A DNA stretch of 64,000 nucleotides from Cycas panzhihuaensis (GCA_023213395.1 CM041465.1:175591741-175655740); one strand, 5' to 3'. Numbered from the stretch's first letter, positions 46,140 to 57,361 are shown. Numbers and translations: made by a program. The notes: a model not told the origin generated them from the sequence alone.

Positions 46140-46800
46140 AATGTTGACTTTTATTAGTCAAAGCATAAGCATCATAACCAAAAATTTTTAAATTTGAATA
46201 GTCTCGTGGATGTCTAATCTATACCTCTTTAGAAATCTTGTAGTCTATTGTAAGTGATAGTGACCTGTTTACCAAATAATAAGATGTTTGAATAGCTTCA
46301 GCCCATAAGCCCTGCTCCACTTCTAAATTACTTAACATGCTTCTTGCTCTTTCTAAGAGTGTCCTATTCATGCACTCAATTATACCATTCTACTACAGAG
46401 TATAGCTAGTGGTCTTATGTCTTTCAATCCCAACTTCTCTATAATATTTTTCAAACTCCAAGGAGTTGAACTTATCTCCATTGTCAATTCTTAAACATTT
46501 GATTAACCTATTAGTACTCTTCTTAACTAGGGCCTTAAACTTCTTAAACACACTAAAACCTTTGGATTTCCTTTTTAAAAAATAGACACATAACTTTCTA
46601 GAGTAATCATTTATAAATATGACAAAGTATAATAATCCTCCATAAGATATTGTAGGGGCTAGTCCCTATACATTTGAATATACATAATCTATAATACCTT
46701 TACTAGTGTGACTCCCTACTTTAAACCTAAGTCTACACTGCTTTCCAAAAATACAATGTTTATAAAAAGACAAATCTGAGAGCTACAAGCTAGGAAGTAA
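46140..46800 (-). pseudogene. C5 internal region 2: integrase relic
   Basis: It aligns base for base with the integrase of internal region 1 (41447-42076) but has no long open frame. Stops and small indels are spread through it. Identified by this colinearity and by the flanking protease piece. Confidence 0.7.
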
Positions 46801-46941
46801 CTTACGATTCATCAGTACCTTAAGTCCTCTCTCACTCATGTGCCCAAGTCTCTGATGCCATAATTGAGCTAGATCTTTTGCAGTCTTTGATGTTGTAGCT
46901 ACATGGCTAATATCTATACTTCCCACTAAAATGTAAAGGTC

Positions 46942-47514
46942 TTATTTCTTTAATGCTTTTATAATAACCAAGGTTCCCTTTGATACCTTTAAGACTCCTT
47001 CATGACCTATGTACTTATAACCACCAGAATCTAGTTCACCCAAGGAAATTAGATTCCTTCTTAGATTAGGTACATATTTAACTTCAGTTAATGTTCCCAC
47101 TACACCATTGAACATTTTAATTCTGATGCTACTAATGCCTAATATCTTATAGGAAACTTCATTTCCCATAATCACATTACCACCATCAAGAGGTTGGTAC
47201 GATGAAAACTAACTTTTATGTGGACACATATGGTGTGAAGCACCTAAATCCAATAACCAATCATGATGATAATGGGAAACATTACAAGTAACCAAGGCAT
47301 CATCATTTGTACCTTGATTTGACTCCACCTGATTAGCCTCCTTGGTAGGATCTTCCTTTTTCTGGAACTCCTTCCTTTTGTAGTAGTCCTTCTTGGGGTG
47401 ACTTGCCTTATTATAGTGCCAACATCTGAGCTTACTCTTCTTGCCTTTTGACTTTGATCTCGATGTATCCCTAGAGCTTTGTACTCTCTCAATCATTCTA
47501 CCTCTTACTATCAT
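46942..47514 (-). pseudogene. C5 internal region 2: gag end and protease
   Basis: 47209-47514 contains the knuckle as RCWHYNKASHPKKDYYKRK, with the second and last Cys both Tyr, and the protease active site as WLLDLGASHHMCP (Leu for Ser in DSGAS). 46942-47175 carries the second half of the protease (VGTLTEVKYVPNLRRNLISL). A frameshift lies near 47190. Confidence 0.8.
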
Positions 47515-47916
47515 AGCTTATAGTGTGGAGGTTTCAATATTAGACTTCCTCTTTACTTCTTCTATTAACAAAGCACTCACAACAAAATCATAGTTTAATT
47601 GATCTGTAGTACTAAAACTAATGGAGGTGATAATATTATCCTAAGATTTTGGTAATGAACATAATAAGATAATAACCTTATCCTCATCCTTAATTGTGAC
47701 ATCGATACTAGCCAACTTACAAATAAGAGTATTAAAAATATTTAAATGATCAATAATTTTTGTACTTTCCTTCATCCATAATGAGTAAAACTACCTCTTC
47801 AAGTAGATTTGATTCTTCATTGATTTGGTCATGTACAAGCCTTCCAATCGGGTCTATAATCCTACTACTATTTGTTCCCTTGCGATGTTAAATAGAAGTT
47901 CATCCACCAAGCACAA

Positions 47917-48117
47917 TCATATTGTGCTAAGAGCCTTTTTGTCTAGATCATCCCATTTGTCATCGTCCATCCCTACGTGTTTCTTTGATTTATCTGTAAG
48001 AGCTTTGTACAAACCTTGTTGTACTAGAACATCATACACTTTTAATTTCCATGACTCGAAGTTATTCTTGCCATTGAATTTCTCTGCCTTGAATTTTGCA
48101 TCCACTAGCTTTACCAT
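47917..48117 (-). pseudogene. C5 internal region 2: gag N-terminus
   Basis: A 66-codon frame MVKLVDAKFKAEKFNGKNNF, then WKLKVYDVLVQQGLYKAL. It matches the gag start of unit 1 at 43219-43419. Downstream gag (47530-47900) is broken. Confidence 0.8.
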
Positions 48118-48177
48118 TTAGTGTATATAAAAGCTGAGTCCAAAACCTTTATAAATACACTGCAAAAATAAAAGTGG

Positions 48178-48189
48178 CTCTGATACCAC
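48178..48189 (-). promoter_or_regulatory. C5 primer-binding site, internal region 2
   Basis: The reverse complement reads a TGGTATCAGAGCC-type site next to LTR 3, so LTR 3 is the 5' LTR of internal region 2. Confidence 0.8.
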
Positions 48190-48190
48190 C

Positions 48191-48854
48191 TACTGAGTAA
48201 ATTAGGTTCCAATAACCAGAAACTACCACCAATATCTAAACTATTTCATACCTAGTTATAGGAATCAAAACTAAAATTTAACATGCAAGTTCTTAAACTA
48301 GAGATAATATAATAAATAAATTAAAAAGCCAAAGCATCATATATACACATGATATAACGTGGTAAAACCCTGGCAGTGTGCTAAGGAAACATCCACATAG
48401 GCAAGGTATCGATCTTTATTATCAAAAAATAGAGAAATATACATAATTTATAGTAGAATGCTCATAGCAACAATAACCAGCCACCTAACTTCTCACAATA
48501 CATCTAATACATGAAACACCATTAACATAATAGAAAATGCCCTAAATTAAGCTATATGAGAGAGTTATATAAGGCATAAATCTTGACCATAGAATCTAGG
48601 GTATTTTGAGCGAACGATCCTAATTCTCTTTATAATTTAGTATGCTTTTTAGTGCTAGTTCTTTGGGTCTGGGGCTATCACTCCCAAACCCCCTCTTTGT
48701 GGGGGGGGGGGAGGGGTTTCGGCACCCCCCGTACCCCCTAGCCAAGGGGGGCTCTCGCCCCCTTTGATCCCCCCGAGGAATTTTGGGAGGGGAACCTCAC
48801 TGCCAACCTGTCGAAATTTTAGCCTCCAAAACATTATTATCATATTATTTAATA
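48191..48854 (-). repeat. C5 LTR 3 (664 bp)
   Basis: It starts TACTGAGTAAATTAGG (TG mutated) and ends TTATTTAATA. It holds the longest G-rich patch, about 48700-48720. A Gly/Pro-rich open frame across it (48655-48900) is LTR sequence, not a gene. Confidence 0.85.
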
Positions 48855-49803
48855 TAACTAATAGAGTGGTTAGCTCAATGTTTAAAAAAGGATGCCACAT
48901 TAATTAAGGGCCCAAATAAAAAGGTTATTACACCCCTTATTACGGAGAACATTAGGAGACTATTCTAACTCTCACAATTGTGTGTACCTTTAGACAAAGA
49001 CATGATATAAAAGGTAATTAAAAAGGGCAAGTAATTAGCTTAAGATATGTCTAAATGGTATACAACATCTCTAAGGAAAAGTGTAAAGAGAGAATGGTTG
49101 AAATATCAATTATGAAAGGAATATATTCAGCTTCAGATTTCATTATTTTTAAGGGTTTTTGGACATGATGACGATTCCCAATTTCAACTTATATAGATAT
49201 ATAATATTAATCAATGCAAAAAGGGGAATTATCTACTTGACTGGACCAAAATAGTGAGTAGCACTCTTATTGATCATATTAGTGGATTAGATAAGGGAAC
49301 TCTATTTTATATGTTGTCATATTCAATTTGTGATGCGTTAGGTATAATTCATTTTGGGAAACTAGTACTAGACCCTCATATAGAAAAGAAGCTTATACAA
49401 TTCCACTTCTCAAAAATATGGGAGTGTAAGTCAACCTACTTCTTTTACACCTTTGTCAATAATTTTTATTATCCAACCATATCCCTATGATGTCCTCTAT
49501 TCATAATAGATGGAGACATAAAAGGTTAATTAAATTTATGAAAATTATTTAAGAGAATCTTCTCATTACATGGTAAGATAAAAAGGCTAAAATCTATTAT
49601 AATTAAAGTGGATGCCACTTATTTTATAGAGTTACAACTATAAGGAAAATTCTATAAATTTATGGACATAGTAATTATAGAGGGATATAAAGATAAAGAG
49701 CTACATAAACACCTTATTCAAAAGTGGTAGCATAGTTTAGATGTTAAAATAGAGAAGAGTATGTTAGAATTAAAAAATCACTCTGATACCATGATAGAGA
49801 TGT
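48855..49803 (+). pseudogene. Unrecognised coding relic, 3' part
   Basis: One plus-strand phase runs about 315 codons from the C5 junction (LIEWLAQCLKKDATLIKGPN) to a TAG at 49803, with no frameshift and about twelve stops, nearly all TAG/TAA/TGA at plausible Gln, Trp or Arg positions. Longest open piece 49254-49490 (LIDHISGLDKGTLFYMLSYS, FHFSKIWECKSTYFFYTF). Later text includes YKFMDIVIIEGYKDKELHKH. The phase matches the 5' part at 38597-38775 once C5 and one target copy are removed. Its last 15-20 codons overlap the N2 primer-site region, so the true end may be near 49735. I recognise no family. Confidence 0.55.
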
Positions 49804-49946
49804 AGCCAATAGAATATGAAATAATTAAATAAATAAGTAAATAATATAATAAAATAACCATAGTAATACCATAATAATAAATAGTGTTGTGAGATACCTT
49901 TATTTTTTGATTTTTTATAATATTACATTGTAATATGCTATACAAT
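49735..49946 (-). repeat. N2-family 5' LTR fragment with primer-binding site
   Basis: On the minus strand 49792-49946 matches the 3' half of the N2 LTR (60640-60808), for example ACTATGGTTATTTTATT-type text. The adjacent 49780-49791 reads TGGTATCAGAGT, a primer site. About 40 bp further left also match the start of the N2 internal region, then homology stops. C6 is inserted at its right edge. Confidence 0.7.
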
Positions 49947-49951
49947 ATATC

Positions 49952-50165
49952 TATTAAAAATAAGATTATAGAAAGAGAATGATCTTCATTGATTTATGTG
50001 AGAAAGTTTGTCTCTCATATATACATAGTTGATTTACATAAAATACTTAGTACATGCATGAAATCTTCCATTTTAAAATAGAAAAGGGGCTATGACATAT
50101 AATCCTCAATTTACATAAGAGACACTTTAGTACAAGACTTAAGAGAGAACATTAATACTCCAACA
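49952..50165 (-). repeat. C6 3' LTR (214 bp)
   Basis: The reverse complement starts TGTTGGAGTATTAATG and matches the plus-strand LTR at 63217-63428. The polypurine tract (minus strand of CCCTCCCTT, 50166-50174) abuts it. GATAT (minus strand of 49947-49951) lies outside as target sequence. Confidence 0.8.
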
Positions 50166-52660
50166 CCCTCCCTTAGTGTTTTGTTCTTTATTTTTCATTC
50201 TTAACAGATCTTTGAGATGTGGGAATTTATATTTTGATAATGGTTTTGTGAATATGTCTATAACTTATTGATCACTACCATAGTATTGTAATTCTGTTTC
50301 TTTATTTAAAACTTTTTCTCTTATAAAATGATGATAGAATTCTATGTGTTTAATCATTGCATGAAAGATAGGATTTCTAGTGAGTTTGATAACACTTTGG
50401 TTATCATAGAAGATTGTGATTGTTTTAAGGTAACTTTGATTTAAATTCCTAAGAAGTTGTATTAACCATATTATTTCATAAGTTGTAATGATCTCAACTT
50501 TATACTCTACTTTTATTGAGGATAAAGCTATTATTGATTATTTTTTACTACTCTAGGATGTTACAACTATTATAAGATTGAAATAATAACCTAATTTAGG
50601 CTTTCTTTCTTTTAGTTATCTTACCCAATAAAAGTCATTGAATCTAATTAAGCCTAGTTTGTCTATTTTATTAAAAAGTGCTATGATACCATGCTAAAAT
50701 TTATAATTATACTATGATTCTATATGAGAAATATAGAGTAACATAACAAAATTATAACATGCAACTATAATAATAGAATTAACTCATGAGTAATATGGAC
50801 AAGTAATGAATCAATATAAAAGTAAATTATCAAATAGATAAATCATATACCATAAGAAAGATAATAACTTTATACGTAGAAAACCCAATGTAGAAAAATC
50901 ACAAAAGAAGGTGGAGTTGGGACTCCTCTTTATGATCATAATGAATAGAAAATAAATACATCTCTAGGTCTTCAACCTTTCTCAAATTCTCAACTGGTGT
51001 GTATACATATTTATATTATGATTCATCTTATGAGTAGCTTATAATATCATTTGAGCCTTTACATCATCTAATAGTATATAATCATGTATACGTGTACATA
51101 TCACATATCTCAAATATATGTGAATGGTGGGATTGTACATGTGTCATATCATACTAATATTAAATATTACATATGTGATAAATCACGTATTCCAATATGT
51201 TTTTATATATTATAATCTAAGATCTAATGTACCTTTGATGTATCTTAAGGTTTGCTTTGTAGCATTCTAGTGAGAAACCTTTAAATTGTATATAAATTTG
51301 GAAATAACTCCTATAGAAAAGGATATATTTAGTCTAGTTACTATCAAGTAAATGAGACTTTTAAGAAGTAGTCTAAAGAGAGTTTTATTCGCTTTATGAT
51401 GATTATCTTTATCGGCTATTAGAATACAACCTATTTCGATGGGTTTCTTCTATGTTGAATTCTTAAGAAGATTCTTCGCATACTTTCATTATGAGATAAA
51501 GATATTACTTTTTTATTAATGAACTTTTATGCTAAGATAATAATGAAGTGCACCCATGTTTATAATTTCAAAATTACTTTCCATTTGTGTTCACACCCAA
51601 TTGATGGTTTCTTGATCTCTACTTATAACAATCAAATAATTTACATATACAATAATTATGGTAATCAAGTCTTTTTATTTCCTAATATAAAGACTTAGAT
51701 CAACTTCACATCTACTAAAATCTTTATTTTGGAGATGATGATCTAATTTTACATATTAGGCTTGAGGTACCTATTTTAGACCATACAAAGCCCTTTTAAA
51801 CTTGCAGATCAAATATTCTTCTCTTATCCTTTTATATCTAGGTGATTGTCCATGTAGACTTTTTCATTTAGATCACCATTTAGAAAGGTAATTTTTATGT
51901 TAAGATGTATAATTTCCTATATATTTTATGCTACTAGACTATAATTGTATGCATGGTTAGTAATTCTGCCATTAGAGCAAAAGTTTCTTTATAATCAATA
52001 CCTATAGTCTAAGTATATCATTTTACAATAACTTAGGATTTATACTTTTTAATGCTACTATTAGACTTCTCCTTTATCTTGTACAACCATTTACAACCTA
52101 TAATAGGTTTTCCTTCAAGTGGAGGAACTAACTCTTAGGTATTGTTTTGATTTATGGAGTTTATTTCTTTATTCATGGATTTTAGTCATTCTACTTTTTG
52201 GAAAGCTTCTTTAAAACATTGAGGCTTAACTAAACAAATCAATGCTTGATGTCTTTGAAACCTAGTTTTGTGCTTAAATATAACTCCCTTTGATCCTTCT
52301 ACATTTTAAAAATACCATTTAGGTAGTCTTTTCTTTGAATTACTCTCCAATTTTTTTGTTCTAGATGATGTTTCTAGTTTTTCATGAGATGCTATCTCAT
52401 CCTAATTGTGAGATATTGATTCTTCTTTAGTTATACTCTTTTTATTAGAGGGCTCTACATTTTCTTATAATAATATGCTTTTTCGAGTGTGGGAAAAAGC
52501 ATACTTTGATGTTGCTTCTTTTAGAAGTGGTCGTTATTTAGACTTGTGATCTTATTATTGAAGTGATGTAGTCTTAAATATTAAGCAATATCTATCTATC
52601 TATCTATATCCTAAAATCTTCCTATTAGTGGTATGTAATAGTTTTTTAGCAATATAGATA
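50166..52660 (-). pseudogene. C6 RT-RNase H and integrase C-terminal relic
   Basis: The minus strand carries copia RNase H at about 50200-50650 and RT at about 51230-52140. The reverse complement near 51760-51810 reads RALYGLK then a stop, V-P. The linker lies around 52300-52560. Near 52600-52650 an integrase C-terminal stretch (IAKKLLHTTNRKILG) is the last recognisable piece; the rest of the element is missing. A TATC microsatellite lies at 52590-52608. Confidence 0.7.
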
Positions 52661-53369
52661 AAAGTATAATAATCACTAGATTTTTATAATAAATACTTTT
52701 ATAATAAATGTTGTATAGATGAATAAAGGAAGCATACCAGACACTAACAAAGGATTATTTGGCTTTATAGGCCCTTCGATAAACTTCCCTCTCAATATTG
52801 TTGCTTGACTTGATATCTTAGGGTACTATCTATAGAGAAATATCTATATCCATAGGGTGAATAATTATGCAAGGATGTTTGTAAAGGGTAATTTCTAAGC
52901 ACTAATCACTGACTCGTGCACTACAGAGAAACAAATGACTAATAGGTTTCCTAATCTAGGTTGGCAAGGAGAATTTATAGAGGTCTTTTGATGTATCTAA
53001 AGGTACTTGGAGGGTCAATTTTGTAGTAGGGTTCTATCTAAAGCTTGGGTAAGCATTATTATATTTTTTCATTTTATATATAGGTGTATGGCCATGTATA
53101 CTTAATTAAGTAATAATAGATCCTTGTAATATTTAAAGACCCCTGACATAGGGTCTCTACCTAACCATTAAGAAAAGAAGAGGGAATAGGTGGGGCTCGA
53201 CTATTACCTACTTGTAGCTTGAGTAATTGAAGATAAAAATTAAATAGAACCTTGAATAAAATAGAAACTACAAAGGAGGGTTTGTAGTGATATACCGAGG
53301 AAAAGAAATTTTCTCTTTTTATTTAAATTCATTTGATTTTGTTTGTTGCTCTTATTGGATTCTAAACTA
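52661..53369. other. Unassigned stretch left of an orphan LTR
   Basis: No gene recognised. By the direction of the primer site at 53370-53382 this should be internal sequence of a minus-strand LTR element, but no gag phase could be read. Confidence 0.35.
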
Positions 53370-53840
53370 GGTTCTAATACCACTTGGGATCCACCAAACC
53401 CTAATGGTTCTTAACTTCAAGTATAAAAGATAGGAAATATGGCAACCAAGCCTCAATTTTATTAAGAATGGAAACTGAATTAAAACTTAGACTATTTGAG
53501 ACCACTTTGAACACAAATGGAAACCAATAAAGAATACTAGAGTATAACCTCTTAAAGAAGAAAACAAGACTCAACAAGCATTATTTATAAAACATGGCCT
53601 TAAATAGGTATAAAAGACCTCTTTGCAACAAATATTATTGGCTAGAAAAAGGGTCTTAAATTCTATTGGTAGGCATAAGTGACCTACTCATATAAATTAA
53701 TAAAGAGCACTAACCCTTTGATGAATAACACTCTAAGTTCCAGCTTAACTTACTCCACTTGTAGAGGGTAAACATGTAATATGCAACTTATAACAAGGTA
53801 TAAATACTTTAAATATTTTCCCTTATAAAAATTCTAGCAT
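53370..53840 (-). repeat. Orphan 5' LTR with primer-binding site
   Basis: The reverse complement of 53370-53382 reads TGGTATTAGAACC, one substitution from an initiator-Met site of the TGGTATTAGAGCC type used by C5. An LTR would begin at 53385 (TGGGATCCACC) and extend right; its right end is not clear, roughly 53840. No partner LTR was found in the window. Confidence 0.45.
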
Positions 53841-53869
53841 GTTTGTGAATATGATTTAAAGAAGATGCA

Positions 53870-54047
53870 CTATCTTTTTGACCCCAACCTTAGATGCATG
53901 ACTTGAATAAGAAAATGACCTGTCATCTCTAATTCTCCTTCCAGTTTACACACTTGATCCTCAATTGGGTTAAGTTTTTGATCTTGTTGCTCTAGTAGGT
54001 TCCTAAGAGTGACTTAGCAAGTTCTCTAATTCCATACCTTTATTACC
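53870..54047 (-). pseudogene. Coiled-coil coding relic, 3' part (interrupted by L1)
   Basis: The minus-strand phase reads LRNLLEQQDQKLNPIEDQV, then CKLEGELEMTGHFLIQ, to a TAG at 53870. It is strongly heptad-like. Removing L1 and one 16-bp target copy joins it in phase with 60295-60389. It may be a gypsy Gag N-terminus or a cellular coiled-coil protein; I cannot tell which. Confidence 0.45.
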
Positions 54048-54063
54048 TAGTTTTTAGCTTCAT
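54048..54063. repeat. L1 target duplication, left copy (16 bp)
   Basis: TAGTTTTTAGCTTCAT is identical to 60295-60310. A duplication of this length next to a poly-T run is typical of LINE target-primed insertion. Confidence 0.95.
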
Positions 54064-54064
54064 G

Positions 54065-54074
54065 TTTTTTTTTT
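54065..54074 (-). other. L1 poly-A tail
   Basis: Ten T on the plus strand directly right of the left target copy. The 3' UTR is 54075 to about 54187. Confidence 0.9.
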
Positions 54075-54187
54075 GATATGGTAAAAAATAAAATTATAGG
54101 GGTTTTATCTGGGTCCCCAAAACCTGTACATCACATCACCTGGCATAACAGATCTGACCATGACAGGCCCATGGTCTAGCCCAATAA

Positions 54188-54934
54188 CTATCTCCTATTC
54201 ACCTCAATTAGCCTCACCAATATGAGCTTCAACCCCCACCGCCTCAAGAACTCCTCTGGGTAGTCCCCTTTCCAAACCCTTGTACTCTTATTTACCACGG
54301 CCCAATTAGCCAACTAATCGGCTGCCATATTCCCTTCCCTAAATGTATGTTGGATCTGAACATCAACTTTGGATCTCAAGATGTCCTGGGCATCCCTGAA
54401 AATATCCTCATTGTTCCAACCCGAAACTGCTTCCCCTTTCAAGCATTTGATGACATACATAGAATCCCCTTCTATGGTCACCTTCTGGACTCCTTCCTCG
54501 TCCAAAAGAGTAATCGCTCTCATCATGGCCCTCACCTCAGCCTTCTGGTTCGTTTGGATTCCCATGTACTCCGCAAAGGCCCACCTCAAATTACCGTCGT
54601 GATCCCTAAGCAGACCTCCACCAACCGCCTCTCCGGGGTTTCCTTTGGCTGCTCCATCAAAGTTCACCTTTCCCCACTGATAATCTGGAGGATGCCATTT
54701 AACATCCCTGTACCTCTCCCTGGTCCCCCTCTGGGGAACAATACCCCATTCTTCCATGAGACCTTCTTCCCTAGTTGGAATCCTATCCCCTTTAGGCACC
54801 ACCAACATTTCTAAAATGCCTTTTCTTATCTCCCCTTGCAGGGACCCGCCATCCTTCTCTCTTCCCTCAAAGATCCTCCTATTTCGTTCTTTCCAGATGT
54901 ACCAAGAGCCAACCGGTAATATCATCCTCCACAT
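54188..54934 (-). pseudogene. L1 ORF2 C-terminus: RNase H domain
   Basis: An open frame from 54934 reads WYIWKERNRRIFEGREKDGG, then RNase H motifs in order: VNFDGAAKGNPG (Asp), NQKAEVRAMMRAI (Glu), IEGDSMYVIKCL (Asp) and FREGNMAAD (last Asp). A TAG follows AAD. The phase then continues LANWAVVNK to a natural-looking stop at 54188-54190. Many plant L1 elements carry this extra RNase H domain; it removes template RNA. Confidence 0.9.
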
Positions 54935-56019
54935 TCTTTTAAGGGTTTTACTTCTAAAGGGAGAGATCCAAGCTTTCCCTTTGGTCGAAAGGATTTAGGG
55001 AGACCAGGACATCCCAGTACCGACAGAAATTGCTCCATATGCCCACCGAGAAGGGGCAATGGATCTTGAGATGATCCGGGGTTTCTCGTCCCTCTTGCGA
55101 GCACACATCTATTAGCTAATTGAAAGCCCCTTTTTGAGAGATTATCTAGGGTAAGTAATTTGTTCTGAAGGCACTGACCACCAAAGCATTTATTTTGGAA
55201 GAATTCCTAACTTCCAAACCCCTAACAAATCATTCCTGACCCAACCTTCCTTGCTTAGCCTAAGATTGTAACCTTCTTTGACCGAATACGAGCCCGATCA
55301 AGCTAACGGACCGACTTATCGTGCCCGCACCTCTTGTAATGTCTTTGGTTCCCTAATATCTCCCCAACTCTTTGAATCCCGTCCTCAAAGCCGGTCAAGT
55401 CCTCAAAGGATCTCCATCTCCTATCCTTGCCTTGCCCTACCCAGTAATCTTTTACCAACGCACCGTAATGGGATACGCATACCCTCTGCAATTCACCGAT
55501 GTTAGGAAGCTCCTCTAATTTGGATTGCCCACACCATCTATCCTCCCAGAATTTTATGCTATCTCCATCCCCCAACTTCCATCTCACTCCTTCACGCAGG
55601 AGAGACCTAGCTGACCTAATGGCCCTCCAGATCGGGGACCCCACCAGGCAATGCCCCTCTTCCAACAAAAAGTGATTTTTCCCCATATACTTCCTAGCCA
55701 GAATTCTCCCCCAAACTGCATCAGTTTCTTTGGTGAGTCTCCACCCCAACTTTGCCAAAAGAGCTTCATTGAAGAAGCCCAATCTTCTGACGCTGAGGCC
55801 CCCCGCCCACTTGGGTTTGCAGACCCTCTCCCATAACACTAGATGGAATCTCCTTTTTTCTTCGGACCCTGACCAAAGAAATCTCTTCATGATCCCCTCC
55901 AAAGTGGAAATAACCTTGCTTGGCATCTTAAAGACTGTCATCTGATAAACTGGGATACTCTGCAGGAAGCCACTACAAGTTGAATTTTCCTTGCCCAATT
56001 GAGAAGAGCCCCTTTCCAC
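54935..56019 (-). pseudogene. L1 ORF2: RT C-terminal region and zinc-binding segment
   Basis: The 238-codon open frame 55303-56019 carries the thumb region downstream of RT (ISTLEGIMKRFLWSGSEEKR, then LGFFNEALLAKLGWRLTKET). A reverse-transcriptase zinc-binding segment with an H-L-K-I-H-C pattern follows at about 55030-55090. Frameshifts lie near 55110 and 56020. Confidence 0.85.
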
Positions 56020-57361
56020 CCCGCCATCTTCTTATTGAATCTACTCACTACGGAGTCCCACAGAGACTGTCTAATCTTACCCACAAATAAAGGCATACTG
56101 AGATAAGAGCCAGGGAGGGCGCCCCTGGCCATCACCAAAATCCTGCTTATTCTTCTCTGCTGCCCCTCCGGGGTATTAATAAAGAAAGCTGAGCTTTTAC
56201 CCAGGTTGATTTTCTGATTTGTAGCCTTTTCATAAGCCTGAAGGCCCAATTTTAGAGCCCTGGCCTCCTCCAAGGAGGCCCTGCGAAAAAATGTTGTCAT
56301 CGACAAACTGATGGAGCACAATATTATCCAGGTTGGAGGTGGCTTTCAGACCCTTTAGCCTTCCCAACCTTTGAGCCTCCAGAGTAGCCCTGCCTAACAT
56401 TTCGGCCATGATGATGAAAAGAAAAGGGGAGAGAGGATCACCTTGCCTCAACCCCCTAGACCCACAAAAGAAGGGTGTCAACTGCCATTAATCAACAGAA
56501 AAGGAAACATTAGATACACAACATTTCATCCAATCTCTCCACACCTCCCCGAATCCAAACGCCTTGAGGCAATCTAGCAGACAATCCCATGCCACTCTGT
56601 CATAGGCTTTTGACATGTCTATTTTAATTATCATTCCCGCCTCCTTACGATGGAGCGTCGAATGTAGGGTTTCGTGGACAATTACGATACCGTCCGAAAT
56701 TTGTCTACCTTTCACAAAGCCATCTTGGTTAGGAGAAATAACCCCCGGTAAAGTCTCCCTCGGTAGGTTGCAAGCACTGTAGATAGTATCTTGTACTTTA
56801 CATTGCATAGGCTTATAGGTCTAAAGTCTTCCATAACTTCCACCCCCTCTCTCTTCGGGATCAATGCCAGAAAAGTGGCCTGCCACTCCTTCAGAATTGT
56901 GCACTTTGAGCAGAATTCATTAAGTGCCAACATCAGGTCCCCCTTGATTATCTCCCAGAACTCTTGGAAGAAGCCTGGAGGGAAACCGTCCGGCCCAGGC
57001 GCCTTATCCCTCCCCATCTTGAATACAGCCTTCTCCACCTCCTCCTGAGTAAAAGGGACAGTCAATTTTTTATTAAGGTCCTCCGAAATCACGCTCGGGA
57101 TAAGTCGAAGAAGAGCTGCCCTAAGGGCAGGGTCCTGGCACCCTGGCTCTGTGAATAGATCCTTGAAGTATTCCATCGCAATACCTCCAATCTGGTCCTC
57201 AGCTTCATACAACTCCCCACTCCTATGTGGATTTTAGTGATCCTATTATGAGTCCTATGTCTCATCGTAGATAAGTGAAAAAACTTGGTGTTTCTATCCC
57301 CCTCCCTCAACCACTGCTCTCTGGATTTCTGTTTCCAAAAGATCTCCTCCCTCTCCAACAC
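56020..57361 (-). pseudogene. L1 ORF2: reverse transcriptase
   Basis: Motifs in order on the minus strand: REQWLREGDRNTKFFH (57310), KAPGPDGFPPGFFQ and PKREGVEVMEDFRPISL (about 56830-57030), GFVKGRQISDGI and IKIDMSKAYDRVAWDCLL (about 56580-56735), GLRQGDPLSPFLF (about 56420), and the catalytic box as HQFVDDN (56300; usual F-A-D-D-T). A TAA near 56490 and at least four frameshifts break it. In the family it reverse-transcribes the element RNA from a nicked target. Confidence 0.9.

Larger units (their letters stand above)
38776..48854 (-). mobile_element. C5: compound Ty1/copia element, three LTRs and two internal regions
   Basis: Three LTRs of 670, 658 and 664 bp (38776-39445, 43493-44150, 48191-48854) alternate with two complete, same-orientation internal regions (39446-43492, 44151-48190). 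Each internal region runs on the minus strand from a primer site at its right end through gag, protease, integrase, RT and RNase H to a polypurine tract at its left end. Outer flanks GAACT (38771-38775) and TAACT (48855-48859) agree at four of five bases, consistent with one target duplication around the whole array. Both internal regions are broken by stops. Confidence 0.9.

Noticed and set aside
48655-48900. Gly/Pro-rich open frame on the minus strand
   Set aside because: It lies across the G/C-rich patch of C5 LTR 3. The equivalent positions in LTRs 1 and 2 do not keep the frame, so it is repeat sequence and not a gene.
52590-52608. TATC repeats as a possible CRISPR or regulatory array
   Set aside because: A short microsatellite with no spacers; the genome is eukaryotic.
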